Origin: an uncultured Alphaproteobacteria bacterium
GTDB taxonomy: Bacteria > Pseudomonadota > Alphaproteobacteria > RF32 > CAG-239
Assembly (NCBI GenBank): GCA_944391475.1
Contig: CALXTR010000001.1
Span: 62,001 to 126,000 of the forward strand
DNA length: 64,000 bases
Direction of reading: 5' to 3'
This document shows positions 34,358-43,758 of this stretch, piece after piece; the stretch's first letter is position 1, and the number at the start of each line of letters is the position of its first letter. The position numbers and the translations under genes were made by a program. Below the pieces are notes generated by a model. It ran no database searches, was not told where the DNA came from, and saw nothing but the letters and a program-made list of their open reading frames with translations.

Positions 34358-35680
34358 CTATGCAATATTACGAATAAGCTTTTTGAGTTTTTCGAAACTG
34401 TCTTTGTCGATTGGTTCTTCAACTTCCGGCAGTGTCTTTGAGAACAATCTTAATTCTTTTGGTGAGCCCCTGTCAATCCTTGTGACAAATATATTCATAT
34501 TATTCCATATTTCAAACATGTCCTCAGCGTTGATGATGTTGCCTATTGGAATGACAACATAGGCTGATATGTCATATTGGAGCTCAGATTCTGATAATTT
34601 GGCTTGGAGCGCAAGGCGTGCTAAGTCGACTTTTCTAACCGGAGAAATGCGGTGCGAACTCTCGGAAAACCACAGCGGTTCTTCGTCGTTAAATCTTTCT
34701 TCATCGGCTAACCAATCGCCGCTTTCTTTATCAAGCAAACACAGGCAAATTTGGTTTCCAGAAACCCCGATGAAGTCTATGAGGTTGCCTTTGATGGTGG
34801 TGCTGGTGATAATCTCCCAGCCTTTTTGTTTCATGACATCAAGGACAGAATTGCCACTGCGAGGCTTGTTGGTTTCAGAAATTTTGGGCGTAGGTGTGTT
34901 TTTGGAATTTTTATCATTGCTACGCTCAGGAGACTTTTTATTGTTTTTTTGCGGTTCTTTATTCTTGTTACGTGGCGTGATGCTTTTAGTGGTGGGCTCG
35001 GCAGGAAGCGTTACGCTGGTTGGAGCCGGAGCTTCCGGTTTGTCTTCAAAAGCATCAAAATTAAAGTCAAAGTCTTCTTCGTCATCAAACTGAAACAGTG
35101 AATGATCAAATTTGTCGGTTATGGGTTGGGCTGTAACTTTAGGTGCCGCTGGAAGTGCAGCCGGCGGAATGGGGATCGGTTGAATGTTGCTTTGAGGAGG
35201 TGGAGCCGGTTGGTTAGTAGCCGGAGTTTGCTCTAGTGTATCCTCATAGGCAATTTCAGTTAGCGGTGAGCGAATGGCACGGGGGCGTATTTCTTTGTAG
35301 GATTTTTTCTTTTTAACAGCTTTGACACTGGCTGTATTTTTTATCGCGGTTACCGGTTTAGCAAAGATTTTGTTGAAAAGCTTTATGGGCAGGGCAAAAA
35401 CAAGCCGAAAAACTTCGTCCCAAGGAAGCAAACAAAGTGCAGCCCAACCGGTGAACAACAACGGAATGAATGTGATTAAAATTAGTACGAAAGCCCATTC
35501 TTTGGGAGTGGTGATGACTACACCTCTAAGCCATAGTTCCCAAGCATAGTTCCAATGCTCGCTATTGAATATGTCAAAACGCCAATTGCGCAGCATAATA
35601 ACTCGGACACCTTCAACAAAGAAAATGCCCCAGCATAAGCCGACAATCATGTTTCTTATTAATGTCAACAGCGGTTTCAA
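34358..35680 (-). CDS. Membrane protein with Pro-rich linker in virD4 operon
   Basis: This 440-residue protein starts 8 bases upstream of virD4. It has two membrane helices (about 7-30 and 62-85), a long Pro/Ala/Asn/Lys-rich linker (about 110-275) with an acidic patch, and a C-terminal globular domain (about 275-440). The C-terminal domain begins VLDVMKQKGWEIITSTTIKG then LIDFIGVSGNQICLCLLDK. This resembles the fold order of PD-(D/E)XK nucleases, but the (D/E)-X-K triad is not intact. Its N-terminal 100 residues are related to the next gene. Possibly a partner of the coupling protein. Confidence 0.6.
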   Translation of the reverse strand: MKPLLTLIRNMIVGLCWGIFFVEGVRVIMLRNWRFDIFNSEHWNYAWELWLRGVVITTPKEWAFVLILITFIPLLFTGWAALCLLPWDEVFRLVFALPIKLFNKIFAKPVTAIKNTASVKAVKKKKSYKEIRPRAIRSPLTEIAYEDTLEQTPATNQPAPPPQSNIQPIPIPPAALPAAPKVTAQPITDKFDHSLFQFDDEEDFDFNFDAFEDKPEAPAPTSVTLPAEPTTKSITPRNKNKEPQKNNKKSPERSNDKNSKNTPTPKISETNKPRSGNSVLDVMKQKGWEIITSTTIKGNLIDFIGVSGNQICLCLLDKESGDWLADEERFNDEEPLWFSESSHRISPVRKVDLARLALQAKLSESELQYDISAYVVIPIGNIINAEDMFEIWNNMNIFVTRIDRGSPKELRLFSKTLPEVEEPIDKDSFEKLKKLIRNIA

Positions 35681-35734
35681 ATATTTCTCCTAATCTACTT
35701 GCTCTAGTATATCTCTTATTTCTTAATTTATGTT

Positions 35735-36211
35735 TTATTGTTCTTGGTTGGAACTGATTTTTTCACTGACGGCTTGGCGGACTTTATCGGCTTCTTTCCA
35801 TTCTATCGGCTTGATTGCTTCGGTCTTTTGTTTCATTTCCTCTTCTATTTTCATGGAGGTGCCGATGTTTTTGAGCAAAATGCGTTTGCTCTCGTTGCCA
35901 TAACGATTAATGATATATCGGTTATAGGCGTTGATTGGCCATAGCAATATTTCTAAATAGTTTTTATGATACAAATATTTCCACCCCACAATCCAGAGTG
36001 GTACAATAAGTAATAAAGATAGCAAGAAAAGGTAATCCTTGCCGGTTTTGATGACCCCTCCATGCTCCCAAAATGTGTTGATGGTTTGCCAATCTTGCGG
36101 GGATAAATAATCAAAATTCCAGAGATAATATAGCAAAAGCTCAGTAGCGAAAATATAGATGTAGCTCCATATTATTCCGACTACTGAGGCTTTGAATAGT
36201 TTTCCTATCAT
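35735..36211 (-). CDS. Small membrane protein in virD4 operon
   Basis: This is a 158-residue protein with two helices and a charged C-terminal tail. Residues 1-100 align with the start of the 440-residue neighbour: both have WNFD or WRFD, a Trp-rich periplasmic loop, GGVI/GVVI-T then K-(D/E), and a second helix ending IVGWKYL/FTGWAAL. The gene therefore looks like a duplicate of that membrane module without the linker and globular domain. The ATG overlaps the preceding stop (TAATG). Function unknown. Confidence 0.6.
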   Translation of the reverse strand: MIGKLFKASVVGIIWSYIYIFATELLLYYLWNFDYLSPQDWQTINTFWEHGGVIKTGKDYLFLLSLLLIVPLWIVGWKYLYHKNYLEILLWPINAYNRYIINRYGNESKRILLKNIGTSMKIEEEMKQKTEAIKPIEWKEADKVRQAVSEKISSNQEQ

Positions 36212-37569
36212 TAACGTCCACCTTGATGCTGCATTGTGGGGGCGTAGCGGATTTGTCCGGGGTTAGCCCTGATGTTGTTTATGGTTTGCATTAAACGTTG
36301 GCGACGTTGATTGTTTACTACACTGCGATTATGCAGCTCTTGCTCTGACCTGTTAATAGGTGCAAGAATGATATCGTGTTCTTTAGAGGTCTTGATGATA
36401 GCGGCAGCAAAGTTATCAAGCTGGGTTGTTTTTTTGTAGGGAGATTCTTTGCAGATTTGGGTCATCTCATCTATTTTTTGCAAAGCTTTGTTGGGAGCCG
36501 GTTTGTTTTTGACCTCATTGTATTGATAGTTATCAATTTGTTGGTTGGCGTGTTTATAAGCCTCAACGGAGAGGTTGCCCAAGGTCGCAACGGCCTCAAA
36601 AGGATCTTTTCCAGCAGCTTGGGCTTCTTTCATGTAGGCCAAATAGTCGGCTTTGGCTTCGTCCATATATTGTGCAAAATCTTTGTTCACATCTTTATGT
36701 GCACCTGCTTTTTCGGCGCGGTCTTGGAGCATACGAGCAGTGGCAACATTAGCGGCATATTGCTGAGCGCCCATCAGGGTTCGAACCATCTTATCGGCAG
36801 TTTGTGCTGCATTCTCAGGGCTAAACAGTGCTTGCAACTGATCGGATGGAATGTTATTTAGCGCCTCAATGGTTTCCGGCGAAATCTGATTATGCATCAT
36901 CTGATTGAACTCGTTGATTTTGCCATCGTGCAGTAAGTTCATGGAAGTTTCCAACAATTGGCGATTGTTGGGAGTGTTGAACTGTTGACTGTCGTCAATT
37001 TCTTTACGATGCAAGTCATTTACCTGAGCTTGAAATTTGGTGGTTTCGCTTTCAGGGTATTTGGCAAAGCCGCCTGTAAATGGATTAATCCAAATGACGG
37101 CATCTTTGTAATCTTTATATTCTTTAGATGCTTTTTTACTTACATAATCGGCTGTTTCGGTTGCTACATAGCCAACAACAAAAGAGGTGGCATTAACGAC
37201 CTTGTTGCCGGCCCAGTTCATGGAGCTGACAATGATGTTGCGGAACATCCAGTCGATGATATCACCTTCTTCAAAGATTTTGCCTTCATCATCAGAGGGA
37301 CGGCGACGGTCTGTGTTGCCACGGGCCATTTGGGCGGTTTTGGGTTTGTCCATTTTATCTTCTTGATCTTTGCGCTCGCCCGGAGTTAAAAAGGCTTGGT
37401 TTAACTCGTCAATTGTGGTATATTTGGGTTTTTCGTCAATAATGGTGTTTTTGCGTCCTTGGCCAATGGTTAAGCCGTTGCCTTCATCTACTACTGTGCG
37501 GCGGCTACCAGAATCTCCACCAATGCCGCGGAGTGAATCAAGTGTTTGACGAGTATTGTTATTTGACAT
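36211..37569 (-). CDS. Uncharacterised protein in virD4 operon (452 aa)
   Basis: The first 100 residues are polar and probably disordered, with basic stretches. A weakly hydrophobic segment at about 110-140 (IVSSMNWAGNKVVNATSFVV) may touch a membrane. The remainder is helical and Gln/Asn-rich (for example MNLLHDGKINEFNQMMHNQI). I see no enzyme motif or signal peptide. It is coupled to the next gene by a one-base overlap. It could be a secretion substrate or scaffold, but nothing in the sequence decides this. Confidence 0.55.
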   Translation of the reverse strand: MSNNNTRQTLDSLRGIGGDSGSRRTVVDEGNGLTIGQGRKNTIIDEKPKYTTIDELNQAFLTPGERKDQEDKMDKPKTAQMARGNTDRRRPSDDEGKIFEEGDIIDWMFRNIIVSSMNWAGNKVVNATSFVVGYVATETADYVSKKASKEYKDYKDAVIWINPFTGGFAKYPESETTKFQAQVNDLHRKEIDDSQQFNTPNNRQLLETSMNLLHDGKINEFNQMMHNQISPETIEALNNIPSDQLQALFSPENAAQTADKMVRTLMGAQQYAANVATARMLQDRAEKAGAHKDVNKDFAQYMDEAKADYLAYMKEAQAAGKDPFEAVATLGNLSVEAYKHANQQIDNYQYNEVKNKPAPNKALQKIDEMTQICKESPYKKTTQLDNFAAAIIKTSKEHDIILAPINRSEQELHNRSVVNNQRRQRLMQTINNIRANPGQIRYAPTMQHQGGR

Positions 37570-37647
37570 AGCTTTGCCTCTTTTGGTTTAATATTTTACT
37601 TATCCTAGCACAAAAAAAATATTTTGTCTACATTTTTTCGAAAAAAG

Positions 37648-38727
37648 TTAAGCTTTTAAATTTTTCATAAAATTTCCGATTTCGCGGTTTATTTTTATCC
37701 CATCTTCAGGCTTGCTCTTGATGAGACCAAAAAGGCGGTCGGGGATTTTATCGGTTTCAATCGGGGCATAAGTTGCCGGATTATTGACCAAAATTTGATA
37801 TGCGCCATCGGGATCTTTGCGGGCGGTCTTAAAATAGTTGACCACTAGTCTTTCGGCATTAATCGGGAATTTTTTGCGTTCAATTTTTTCTATATAAGCG
37901 GCAATTTTTTGACGTCTGGCCTCGTGTTCCTCCATAATTTGGCGTTCTATGCGCTTCTTTTTAGCACGGATTCGGCGGGCTTCGTAGGCAATGTCGCAGC
38001 TTTCCATTTCAATTAGGACTTCTACATATGATATGATGGACATTTGGAGCAACTCGTCGGTAGTTTTTTCGGCGAAGTTGAGTAAATCATCATCGGCGGC
38101 ATTGGGGTTGAGGTGTTGCAGTTGCTCAGGGTACTGAGATAGCATAATGGCCCAGCCGTCTAACATCTCATCTTTTATTTGTTCAGCCAAACGAGGTTTG
38201 TATCGGGGTTGCAGTTGTTCGGCACTGAGACTGAAGTTGGGTACTGCAAGGTCATTGCTCTCGCATATTAGTTTGATGGTGGTGATAAAATTAGTATATG
38301 CGTTGAATAGTTCTTGTTCTTCGCTGCACAGAGATACGCCTGAGGTATTGTCGGTAGCAAGCGGAATTGGAAAGTCACCAACATCAGCAGGTGATTGCGG
38401 CAATTTGAAGTAAGATTTGTTATCATCACTGGGGGCGACTTCTGAGATGCTGAACTCTTGGGTAGCTGTTTTGTTTGCGGTTGCCTGAGTAGCGTTTTTG
38501 CCTCCAGACAAGCCTGATGACATTTTAATCTCTTCTGATTGAGAAGATTTATTGGTGTGGGAGCTGACATCAACGTCTTTGAGCTCATTGTTTAAGAACT
38601 CGTTGAGTAGGCGGTCAAACTCATCATCGACTTCATTGTCGCTGAGTGAAGATGAGGTATTATCAATGAATAACTCATCGTCAATGTTGTTTTGTCCGGG
38701 GATTTTTTGAGGGGATTGTGATGCCAT
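37648..38727 (-). CDS. Uncharacterised coiled-coil protein in virD4 operon (359 aa)
   Basis: The first 110 residues are acidic and Ser/Asn-rich, likely disordered. Residues about 130-260 are helical. A basic coiled coil (RRIRAKKKRIERQIMEEHE) lies near 240-285, and a compact C-terminal domain ends with DRLFGLIKSKPEDG. No signal peptide, membrane helix or known motif is seen. It is downstream of the small membrane protein by 17 bases and 78 bases before the next gene. Confidence 0.55.
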   Translation of the reverse strand: MASQSPQKIPGQNNIDDELFIDNTSSSLSDNEVDDEFDRLLNEFLNNELKDVDVSSHTNKSSQSEEIKMSSGLSGGKNATQATANKTATQEFSISEVAPSDDNKSYFKLPQSPADVGDFPIPLATDNTSGVSLCSEEQELFNAYTNFITTIKLICESNDLAVPNFSLSAEQLQPRYKPRLAEQIKDEMLDGWAIMLSQYPEQLQHLNPNAADDDLLNFAEKTTDELLQMSIISYVEVLIEMESCDIAYEARRIRAKKKRIERQIMEEHEARRQKIAAYIEKIERKKFPINAERLVVNYFKTARKDPDGAYQILVNNPATYAPIETDKIPDRLFGLIKSKPEDGIKINREIGNFMKNLKA

Positions 38728-38744
38728 GTTACACCTCTATATAC

Positions 38745-39038
38745 TTATTCTATGCTGATTTTTTGTTCAATTTTTTGGTTGTCGGGACTCAAAATTATGA
38801 TGCGGTCTGGAAGTCCTCCATATTGTATAACAATGTGGAGCCGTCCGTCTTTGTTGTACAATTTACTAATTTGGCTGCCGCTCGGCTCGCCTAGTTTGAG
38901 CTCAGTAGTAGTGGATGAAGAGGGGCTTTTATCTCCTCGGGCTTGTCGATAAATGAGGGTTAAGCACATTAATGTACCCATTACTAACAAAAAAGTAAGG
39001 ACAAAAACCAAAAATTTGACTGCTTTTAATTTGTTCAT
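38745..39038 (-). CDS. Small single-span membrane protein (DUF6476-like)
   Basis: This 97-residue protein has one helix (about 7-32, FLVFVLTFLLVMGTLMCL) and a short C-terminal domain (LHIVIQYGGLPDRIIILSPD). It resembles the DUF6476 small proteins of alphaproteobacteria, which from memory also sit beside rluD-rpoH. I chose the ATG at 39038 because AGGA precedes it; the alternative is a TTG at 39056. It is divergent from rluD and may be the first gene of the virD4 operon. Confidence 0.6.
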   Translation of the reverse strand: MNKLKAVKFLVFVLTFLLVMGTLMCLTLIYRQARGDKSPSSSTTTELKLGEPSGSQISKLYNKDGRLHIVIQYGGLPDRIIILSPDNQKIEQKISIE

Positions 39039-39103
39039 TTCTTTATTTCCTTGCAAAAATAAGATTAACCTGTATTTTATAATAAATCTTTAATTTTTCA
39101 AAT

Positions 39104-40087
39104 ATGAATATGACTGAAAATAATATATTTTTGAGCCCGCAGGTGGAGCCTAATCAGCAAGGACAGCGTTTGGACCGTTTTTTGAGCGAGTGTTTTAAGC
39201 AGCTGTCGCGTTCGCAAATCCAGCGTTTGATTGCGGCGGGTAATCTTTCTTGCGATGATAGTCTGATTGTGGATAATGCTTTTAAGGTCCGCAGCGGCGA
39301 TATTTATCAACTCGAAATTCCCGAGCCCGAGGAGGCGAACCCTGTTCCTGAGGACATTGAGCTTGATATTGTATATGAAGACAAAGATCTGATTGTAGTT
39401 AATAAGCCAGCCGGAATGACGGTGCATCCGGCGCCCGGAGCTTATAGCGGGACATTGGTCAATGCGTTATTATTTCACTGCAGAGATAATCTTTCGGGAA
39501 TCGGGGGAGTAAAACGTCCGGGGATTGTGCATCGGATTGATAAAGATACCAGCGGACTTATTGTGGCTGCAAAAAATGACATTACTCATCGGGGGCTTTG
39601 TGATCAGTTCTTTGTGCATTCGATTGAACGTACTTATCAAGCAATTGTGTATGGTACACCTAATCCTTTGCAGGGCAAAATCGAAACTAATATTGGGCGC
39701 AGTCCTTATGATCGCAAAAAAATGGCCGTGCTGCAAAGTGGTGGTAAAGTGGCGATTACAAATTATAAAACGTTGGAGATTTTTGGACGTGCGGCCTCAT
39801 TGGTGGAATGTAAGCTTGAAACCGGAAGAACGCATCAGATTCGTGTGCATATGTCTAGTCTTGGCTGCAATTTGATTGGCGATAAGGTTTATGAAAAAGC
39901 CAAAAGGACCTCCATTGTTTTTGGTTCAGATGAGCTAAAAAAGGAAGTGTTGACTTTCCCGCGTCAGGCCCTTCATGCAAAAACTTTGGGGTTTGTGCAT
40001 CCGGTTTTGGGAACGTATATGCAATTTAGCTCGGAACTGCCGGATGATATGAGTATGCTCCTTAATAGGCTTAGAAATCAAAAATAA
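39104..40087 (+). CDS. rluD: 23S rRNA pseudouridine synthase, RluD/RluA family
   Basis: This is a 327-residue enzyme with an N-terminal S4 domain (about 20-80) and a catalytic domain. The active Asp is in GIVHRIDKDTSGLIVAAKN, and GRTHQIRVHMSSLGCNLIGD lies near 245. RluD modifies helix 69 of 23S rRNA. A second in-frame ATG lies six bases after the first, and neither has a strong ribosome site. rpoH follows 92 bases later, an order seen in alphaproteobacteria. Confidence 0.92.
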   Translation: MNMTENNIFLSPQVEPNQQGQRLDRFLSECFKQLSRSQIQRLIAAGNLSCDDSLIVDNAFKVRSGDIYQLEIPEPEEANPVPEDIELDIVYEDKDLIVVNKPAGMTVHPAPGAYSGTLVNALLFHCRDNLSGIGGVKRPGIVHRIDKDTSGLIVAAKNDITHRGLCDQFFVHSIERTYQAIVYGTPNPLQGKIETNIGRSPYDRKKMAVLQSGGKVAITNYKTLEIFGRAASLVECKLETGRTHQIRVHMSSLGCNLIGDKVYEKAKRTSIVFGSDELKKEVLTFPRQALHAKTLGFVHPVLGTYMQFSSELPDDMSMLLNRLRNQK

Positions 40088-40179
40088 AAGGTGTGTATAA
40101 CCAAAGTATAGGTTGATATTTGTATCTGGTCCAATAAACTACTCGTGTATTATTTTTATGAATATGAAGGAGTTCCAAG

Positions 40180-41058
40180 ATGGATAATACACTATTTGGA
40201 CTATCTGGACTAGACTTCTCTCCTGAACTGAATATGGTTCGTTATTTGCAAAATATTCGGAAATATCCTATTCTGGCGCAAGAAGAAGAGTATGAACTTG
40301 CTGTTGAATATCAAAAAACTAAAGATAGCAAAATTGCTTATAAACTTATTACTTCTCATCTAAGACTTGTGGTTAAAGTTGTTTCTAAATATAAAGGTTA
40401 TGGTCTGCCAATGGCAGAAATGATTGCTGAGGGAAATATTGGTTTGATTTATGCCGTAAATAAATTTGAACCGGAAAAAGGATTTAGATTTTCGACTTAT
40501 GCTCTGTGGTGGATTAAGGCCTCGGTACAAAAATATATTCTTAATTCTTGGTCGTTGGTGAAAATTGGTACAACGGCGGCTCAGAAAAAATTGTTTTTTA
40601 ATTTGCGTAAAATAAAAAATCAACTAAATGTGATGGACGATAGAGATCTTTCTGCTGATGTACTGAACGATATTGCAGCTTCTTTAGATGTGAGTGTGCA
40701 AGATGTGACTGATATGAATACTCGTTTGAAATCTCATGATGGATCTTTGAATACGGTGATAGATGCATCTTCTGATAGCACAACAGAGTGGATGGATTTT
40801 ATTGCTGATGCGAAGCCAAATCAGGAAGATGTACTCGCGCATGCTGAAACTATGAAATATCGTCGTAGATTGTTTCAGCAAGCTCTTGGGTGTCTTAATC
40901 CTCGTGAGAAAGATATTTTATTTAAGCGCCGCTTGAATGAGAGAGCAATTACGCTTGATGATTTGAGCAAGACTTATGAAATTTCTAAGGAACGAGTGAG
41001 ACAAATCGAACTTAATTCAATTCGAAAAATTAGAAAAACAATTGCGGCAATGCAATAA
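40180..41058 (+). CDS. rpoH: Heat-shock sigma factor RpoH
   Basis: This is a 292-residue group 3 sigma-70 factor (sigma-32). Region 2 has AEGNIGLIYAVNKFEPEKGFRFSTYA...WIKASVQ. The RpoH-specific box QKKLFFNLRK lies at about 130. Region 4 ends with YEISKERVRQIELNSIRKIRK. AAGGAG sits 8 bases before the ATG. It directs transcription of chaperones and proteases after heat or envelope stress. A strong terminator follows. Confidence 0.95.
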   Translation: MDNTLFGLSGLDFSPELNMVRYLQNIRKYPILAQEEEYELAVEYQKTKDSKIAYKLITSHLRLVVKVVSKYKGYGLPMAEMIAEGNIGLIYAVNKFEPEKGFRFSTYALWWIKASVQKYILNSWSLVKIGTTAAQKKLFFNLRKIKNQLNVMDDRDLSADVLNDIAASLDVSVQDVTDMNTRLKSHDGSLNTVIDASSDSTTEWMDFIADAKPNQEDVLAHAETMKYRRRLFQQALGCLNPREKDILFKRRLNERAITLDDLSKTYEISKERVRQIELNSIRKIRKTIAAMQ

Positions 41059-41064
41059 AAGAAT

Positions 41065-41096
41065 AAAAAACTCCCGAAATCTTCGGGAGTTTTTTC
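41065..41096. terminator. Bidirectional terminator after rpoH
   Basis: AAAAAACTCCCGAA, loop ATCT, TCGGGAG then TTTTTT. It also ends the convergent gene whose stop codon is at 41096-41098. Confidence 0.88.
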
Positions 41097-41575
41097 TATT
41101 TGATTTTTTCTTGTGGGGCGGCTTGATTATTTAGGATTGCATCTCCCCATTCTTCAGTTAGGCGAGCTAGTTTACGATCGATGTTTTCGAGGCGTTTTTG
41201 GGCCGAAATACGCGAAAAGAATAAAAATAAGTTAGGAAGTTCACTATAAATTATCAGGCCAAAAGCTGCTGAGCTTAGCATGATGATTAGGTTGAAAATA
41301 TTGCCTACAATGAGAAAGGCGTGAGTGATGGAAAAGTTACCAATGATATCTAAAATGTACATAAATACTCCGGCGAGATTAAAACATCCGACAATAATTA
41401 ATTTAGAGCTGTTTTTAGGGTCGGTTAGTAAGATGGTGAAAGTGGGTAACATGCCTATCAACAAAACAATGTTAAAAGGGAGTGTGGCCAACATTACAAT
41501 CAAAAACGTGACAATTGTACACCATTTTTGGAAGGTGGACATGCGTCTTATGGGCTGAGGATTGTTTTGTTTCAT
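41096..41575 (-). CDS. Membrane protein coupled to the pseudokinase
   Basis: This 159-residue protein has four hydrophobic segments between about 20 and 120 and a charged C-terminal tail. Its ATG overlaps the stop of the kinase-like gene (ATGA), so the two are translated together. I do not recognise a family. A physical partnership with the tail-anchored pseudokinase is plausible but inferred only from coupling. Confidence 0.6.
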   Translation of the reverse strand: MKQNNPQPIRRMSTFQKWCTIVTFLIVMLATLPFNIVLLIGMLPTFTILLTDPKNSSKLIIVGCFNLAGVFMYILDIIGNFSITHAFLIVGNIFNLIIMLSSAAFGLIIYSELPNLFLFFSRISAQKRLENIDRKLARLTEEWGDAILNNQAAPQEKIK

Positions 41576-43614
41576 TGTGCAAGTATCCAATTGATAAGGT
41601 TAATGATAAGTGAAAAAGTCATAACGATAATGGCAAAAATAGTACCAATACGTAATGCTTGTTCCCTTGTTTCTTCTTCAAGTTTGCCAGTGTCGTTGAG
41701 TAGGCGGGTTTTGAGTGCAATTAAGCTATTGGTATCTTTGACGGCTTGTACGTATTGTCTTAAATCATTGTTATGAGCTTCTTCATTTTCGAGCAAAGAG
41801 TATATATTCATAATTATGCCTTCTTTAGCCTGACGAACGATTTCGTGTTCAAGGTATTTTTGGTACTTAACATTATGATAACTTTTAATGAGCGGTAAGG
41901 CATAATTGATGAGCCACTGCGCTAAATTAGGCAGCTGCGAAGGTCCTAATTTTTTTTGAATGTAGGAGTATAAATGTAAAATACCGCTGATTTGAGTGGT
42001 GACTTTACTTGAGTTAATCTCAGTTAAAATATTGTCGATTTTTTTACCTAATTTGCAACGCAGGTAAGCAATGATGTTTTTATCAAAAGGTGGAGTAGTT
42101 ACAACTTTTTCGGCGTAAGTTCCATCTAGAGCTTTAAGAATTTGCGGTACTGAAATTACAAATTCTTCTCCAAACAGAGGGCTAATACATGGTAGGTCAT
42201 CATCGATATCATAGATAATCCGCTCAATACCATAGCCGTAATCTTGACGATTGATATATATCTTGAACTCGGCGGCATTTAAAGGGGAACGAGCATTGGT
42301 TTGCTCCATATACCATGTTTTGATTAAATCGTTGCTGAAGATATCAATATAGGGTTTAATGTTGCTACGTTTCTTTTGGGCATAAAAAACTGCTTTGGCC
42401 AAACCATCGGGAAAAGCTGAAACCCCATCGTAGCGTATAGGGGCATGTGGGTTGAGTAAAATACAAGTTTTGCAAATCACAATTTGCGGCAGTGTATCAG
42501 CAATTCCTTGCTTGAAAAATTTTTCAAGTTTGGTGTAGAGCTTTTCGTCTTCTATACCACTTCTAATCCACTCTAATAGTTTGCCGTTGTTGATGAGTTC
42601 AATTGCTTCTTGGGGACTATTTTGCATGGCCATAGCTACTGCTTCTATGGTGTGAAATTTTTCTCCGGCAATGGTGAGAGATTTTTTTGGTGCTTCAGTT
42701 GAACCGCCCATGTTGAAACTATTGGGCTTACCTTCTAAAAAGTTATAAATTTGAGCTTGTCCCCAGCGTTCTTCCGGTTTGTCATGGAGAATGCCCTTAA
42801 ATAAGTTTACATAAGGATTGGGCATTTTATCTTCACCGGCCAACAAGGAGTAAGAGGTCTTTTTGAGCTTGAGGCGCAATACTTCGGGTGCGCTTAAATC
42901 TTTGAGTAATTCTTTACGATAGAGCAAGCTTAAAACTGCTACACCGACAGCATATAAATCTTGTCCTGAGTTGCCGTCGCCACGACCTTCTTTATCGGAC
43001 ATGAGGTTTTCTATAGTTTCATAGGCAGGAGGTTGATGAAAGCCAGGAAAACTAGCCAAGCAATCGCCAAGAATAATTTCACTGTACGTTTCATCTTTGA
43101 AGTACATATTATCTAGCCGAATGGCTCGATGAGTGATATTGTAGCTTTTGAGGCATTCTAATGCAGAAACAAGAGAAAAGAAAATTTGCTTGAATTTTTC
43201 GGGAGATTTACGCAAGTCGGGAATGTTGCCAAATCCGCTAAATCTGGGGCCAGTGGGTAATTGATAGATTAAGGCCATTTGTTGGTTGTTGTTGGGGGGA
43301 CATACTACAACCCCATGTTCAACCAGTTTCATAATGTGCGAGTTATCAATAGACTTTAGATAAGGTATCAGCGAAAGTCGAGGAGAGGTGTCGGTACTGC
43401 AGACAAGCGCAAAAAGTTCTCGTTTGGGGTTAATGCGGTCGGTTACTTTGTAGGCTAATGCATCATTGGTGTTATGTTGCGGAAGAGGGTAGTCAAATAA
43501 AACCTCATATCTTTCTTTAACCAAAAATACTTTGGCTGTAGTTGTGGTGGTTGAGGTTGGGGTTGAAACAGACGGCGCTGAAGTTGCTTCCTTCTGTAGT
43601 TCTTCTTCGGCCAT
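41572..43614 (-). CDS. Tail-anchored protein-kinase-like protein, probable pseudokinase
   Basis: This 680-residue protein has an N-terminal Ser/Thr-rich stretch (1-27), a kinase-like domain (about 35-300), a 330-residue helical region, and one C-terminal membrane span (about 652-677). The kinase motifs are degenerate: the beta-3 Lys is absent (ELFALVC), HRD is HRA (HRAIRLDN, 162-169), and DFG is DCL after LG. The DLYAVGVAVLSLLY segment of the C-lobe is clear. It probably binds rather than phosphorylates. AAGGAAAGAG precedes the ATG. Confidence 0.72.
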   Translation of the reverse strand: MAEEELQKEATSAPSVSTPTSTTTTTAKVFLVKERYEVLFDYPLPQHNTNDALAYKVTDRINPKRELFALVCSTDTSPRLSLIPYLKSIDNSHIMKLVEHGVVVCPPNNNQQMALIYQLPTGPRFSGFGNIPDLRKSPEKFKQIFFSLVSALECLKSYNITHRAIRLDNMYFKDETYSEIILGDCLASFPGFHQPPAYETIENLMSDKEGRGDGNSGQDLYAVGVAVLSLLYRKELLKDLSAPEVLRLKLKKTSYSLLAGEDKMPNPYVNLFKGILHDKPEERWGQAQIYNFLEGKPNSFNMGGSTEAPKKSLTIAGEKFHTIEAVAMAMQNSPQEAIELINNGKLLEWIRSGIEDEKLYTKLEKFFKQGIADTLPQIVICKTCILLNPHAPIRYDGVSAFPDGLAKAVFYAQKKRSNIKPYIDIFSNDLIKTWYMEQTNARSPLNAAEFKIYINRQDYGYGIERIIYDIDDDLPCISPLFGEEFVISVPQILKALDGTYAEKVVTTPPFDKNIIAYLRCKLGKKIDNILTEINSSKVTTQISGILHLYSYIQKKLGPSQLPNLAQWLINYALPLIKSYHNVKYQKYLEHEIVRQAKEGIIMNIYSLLENEEAHNNDLRQYVQAVKDTNSLIALKTRLLNDTGKLEEETREQALRIGTIFAIIVMTFSLIINLINWILAQ

Positions 43615-43758
43615 GGTTAATCTCTTTCCTTGACTTTTATTCCTAAATTTTATTTCATCTTAATCATTATTTATTAATAAACCGCAAATATTTTAATGAT
43701 TAATTCTTTTTTAAGCTATATTTTTTATGATGAAAAAAACGCTTAGAGATGTGGAATA

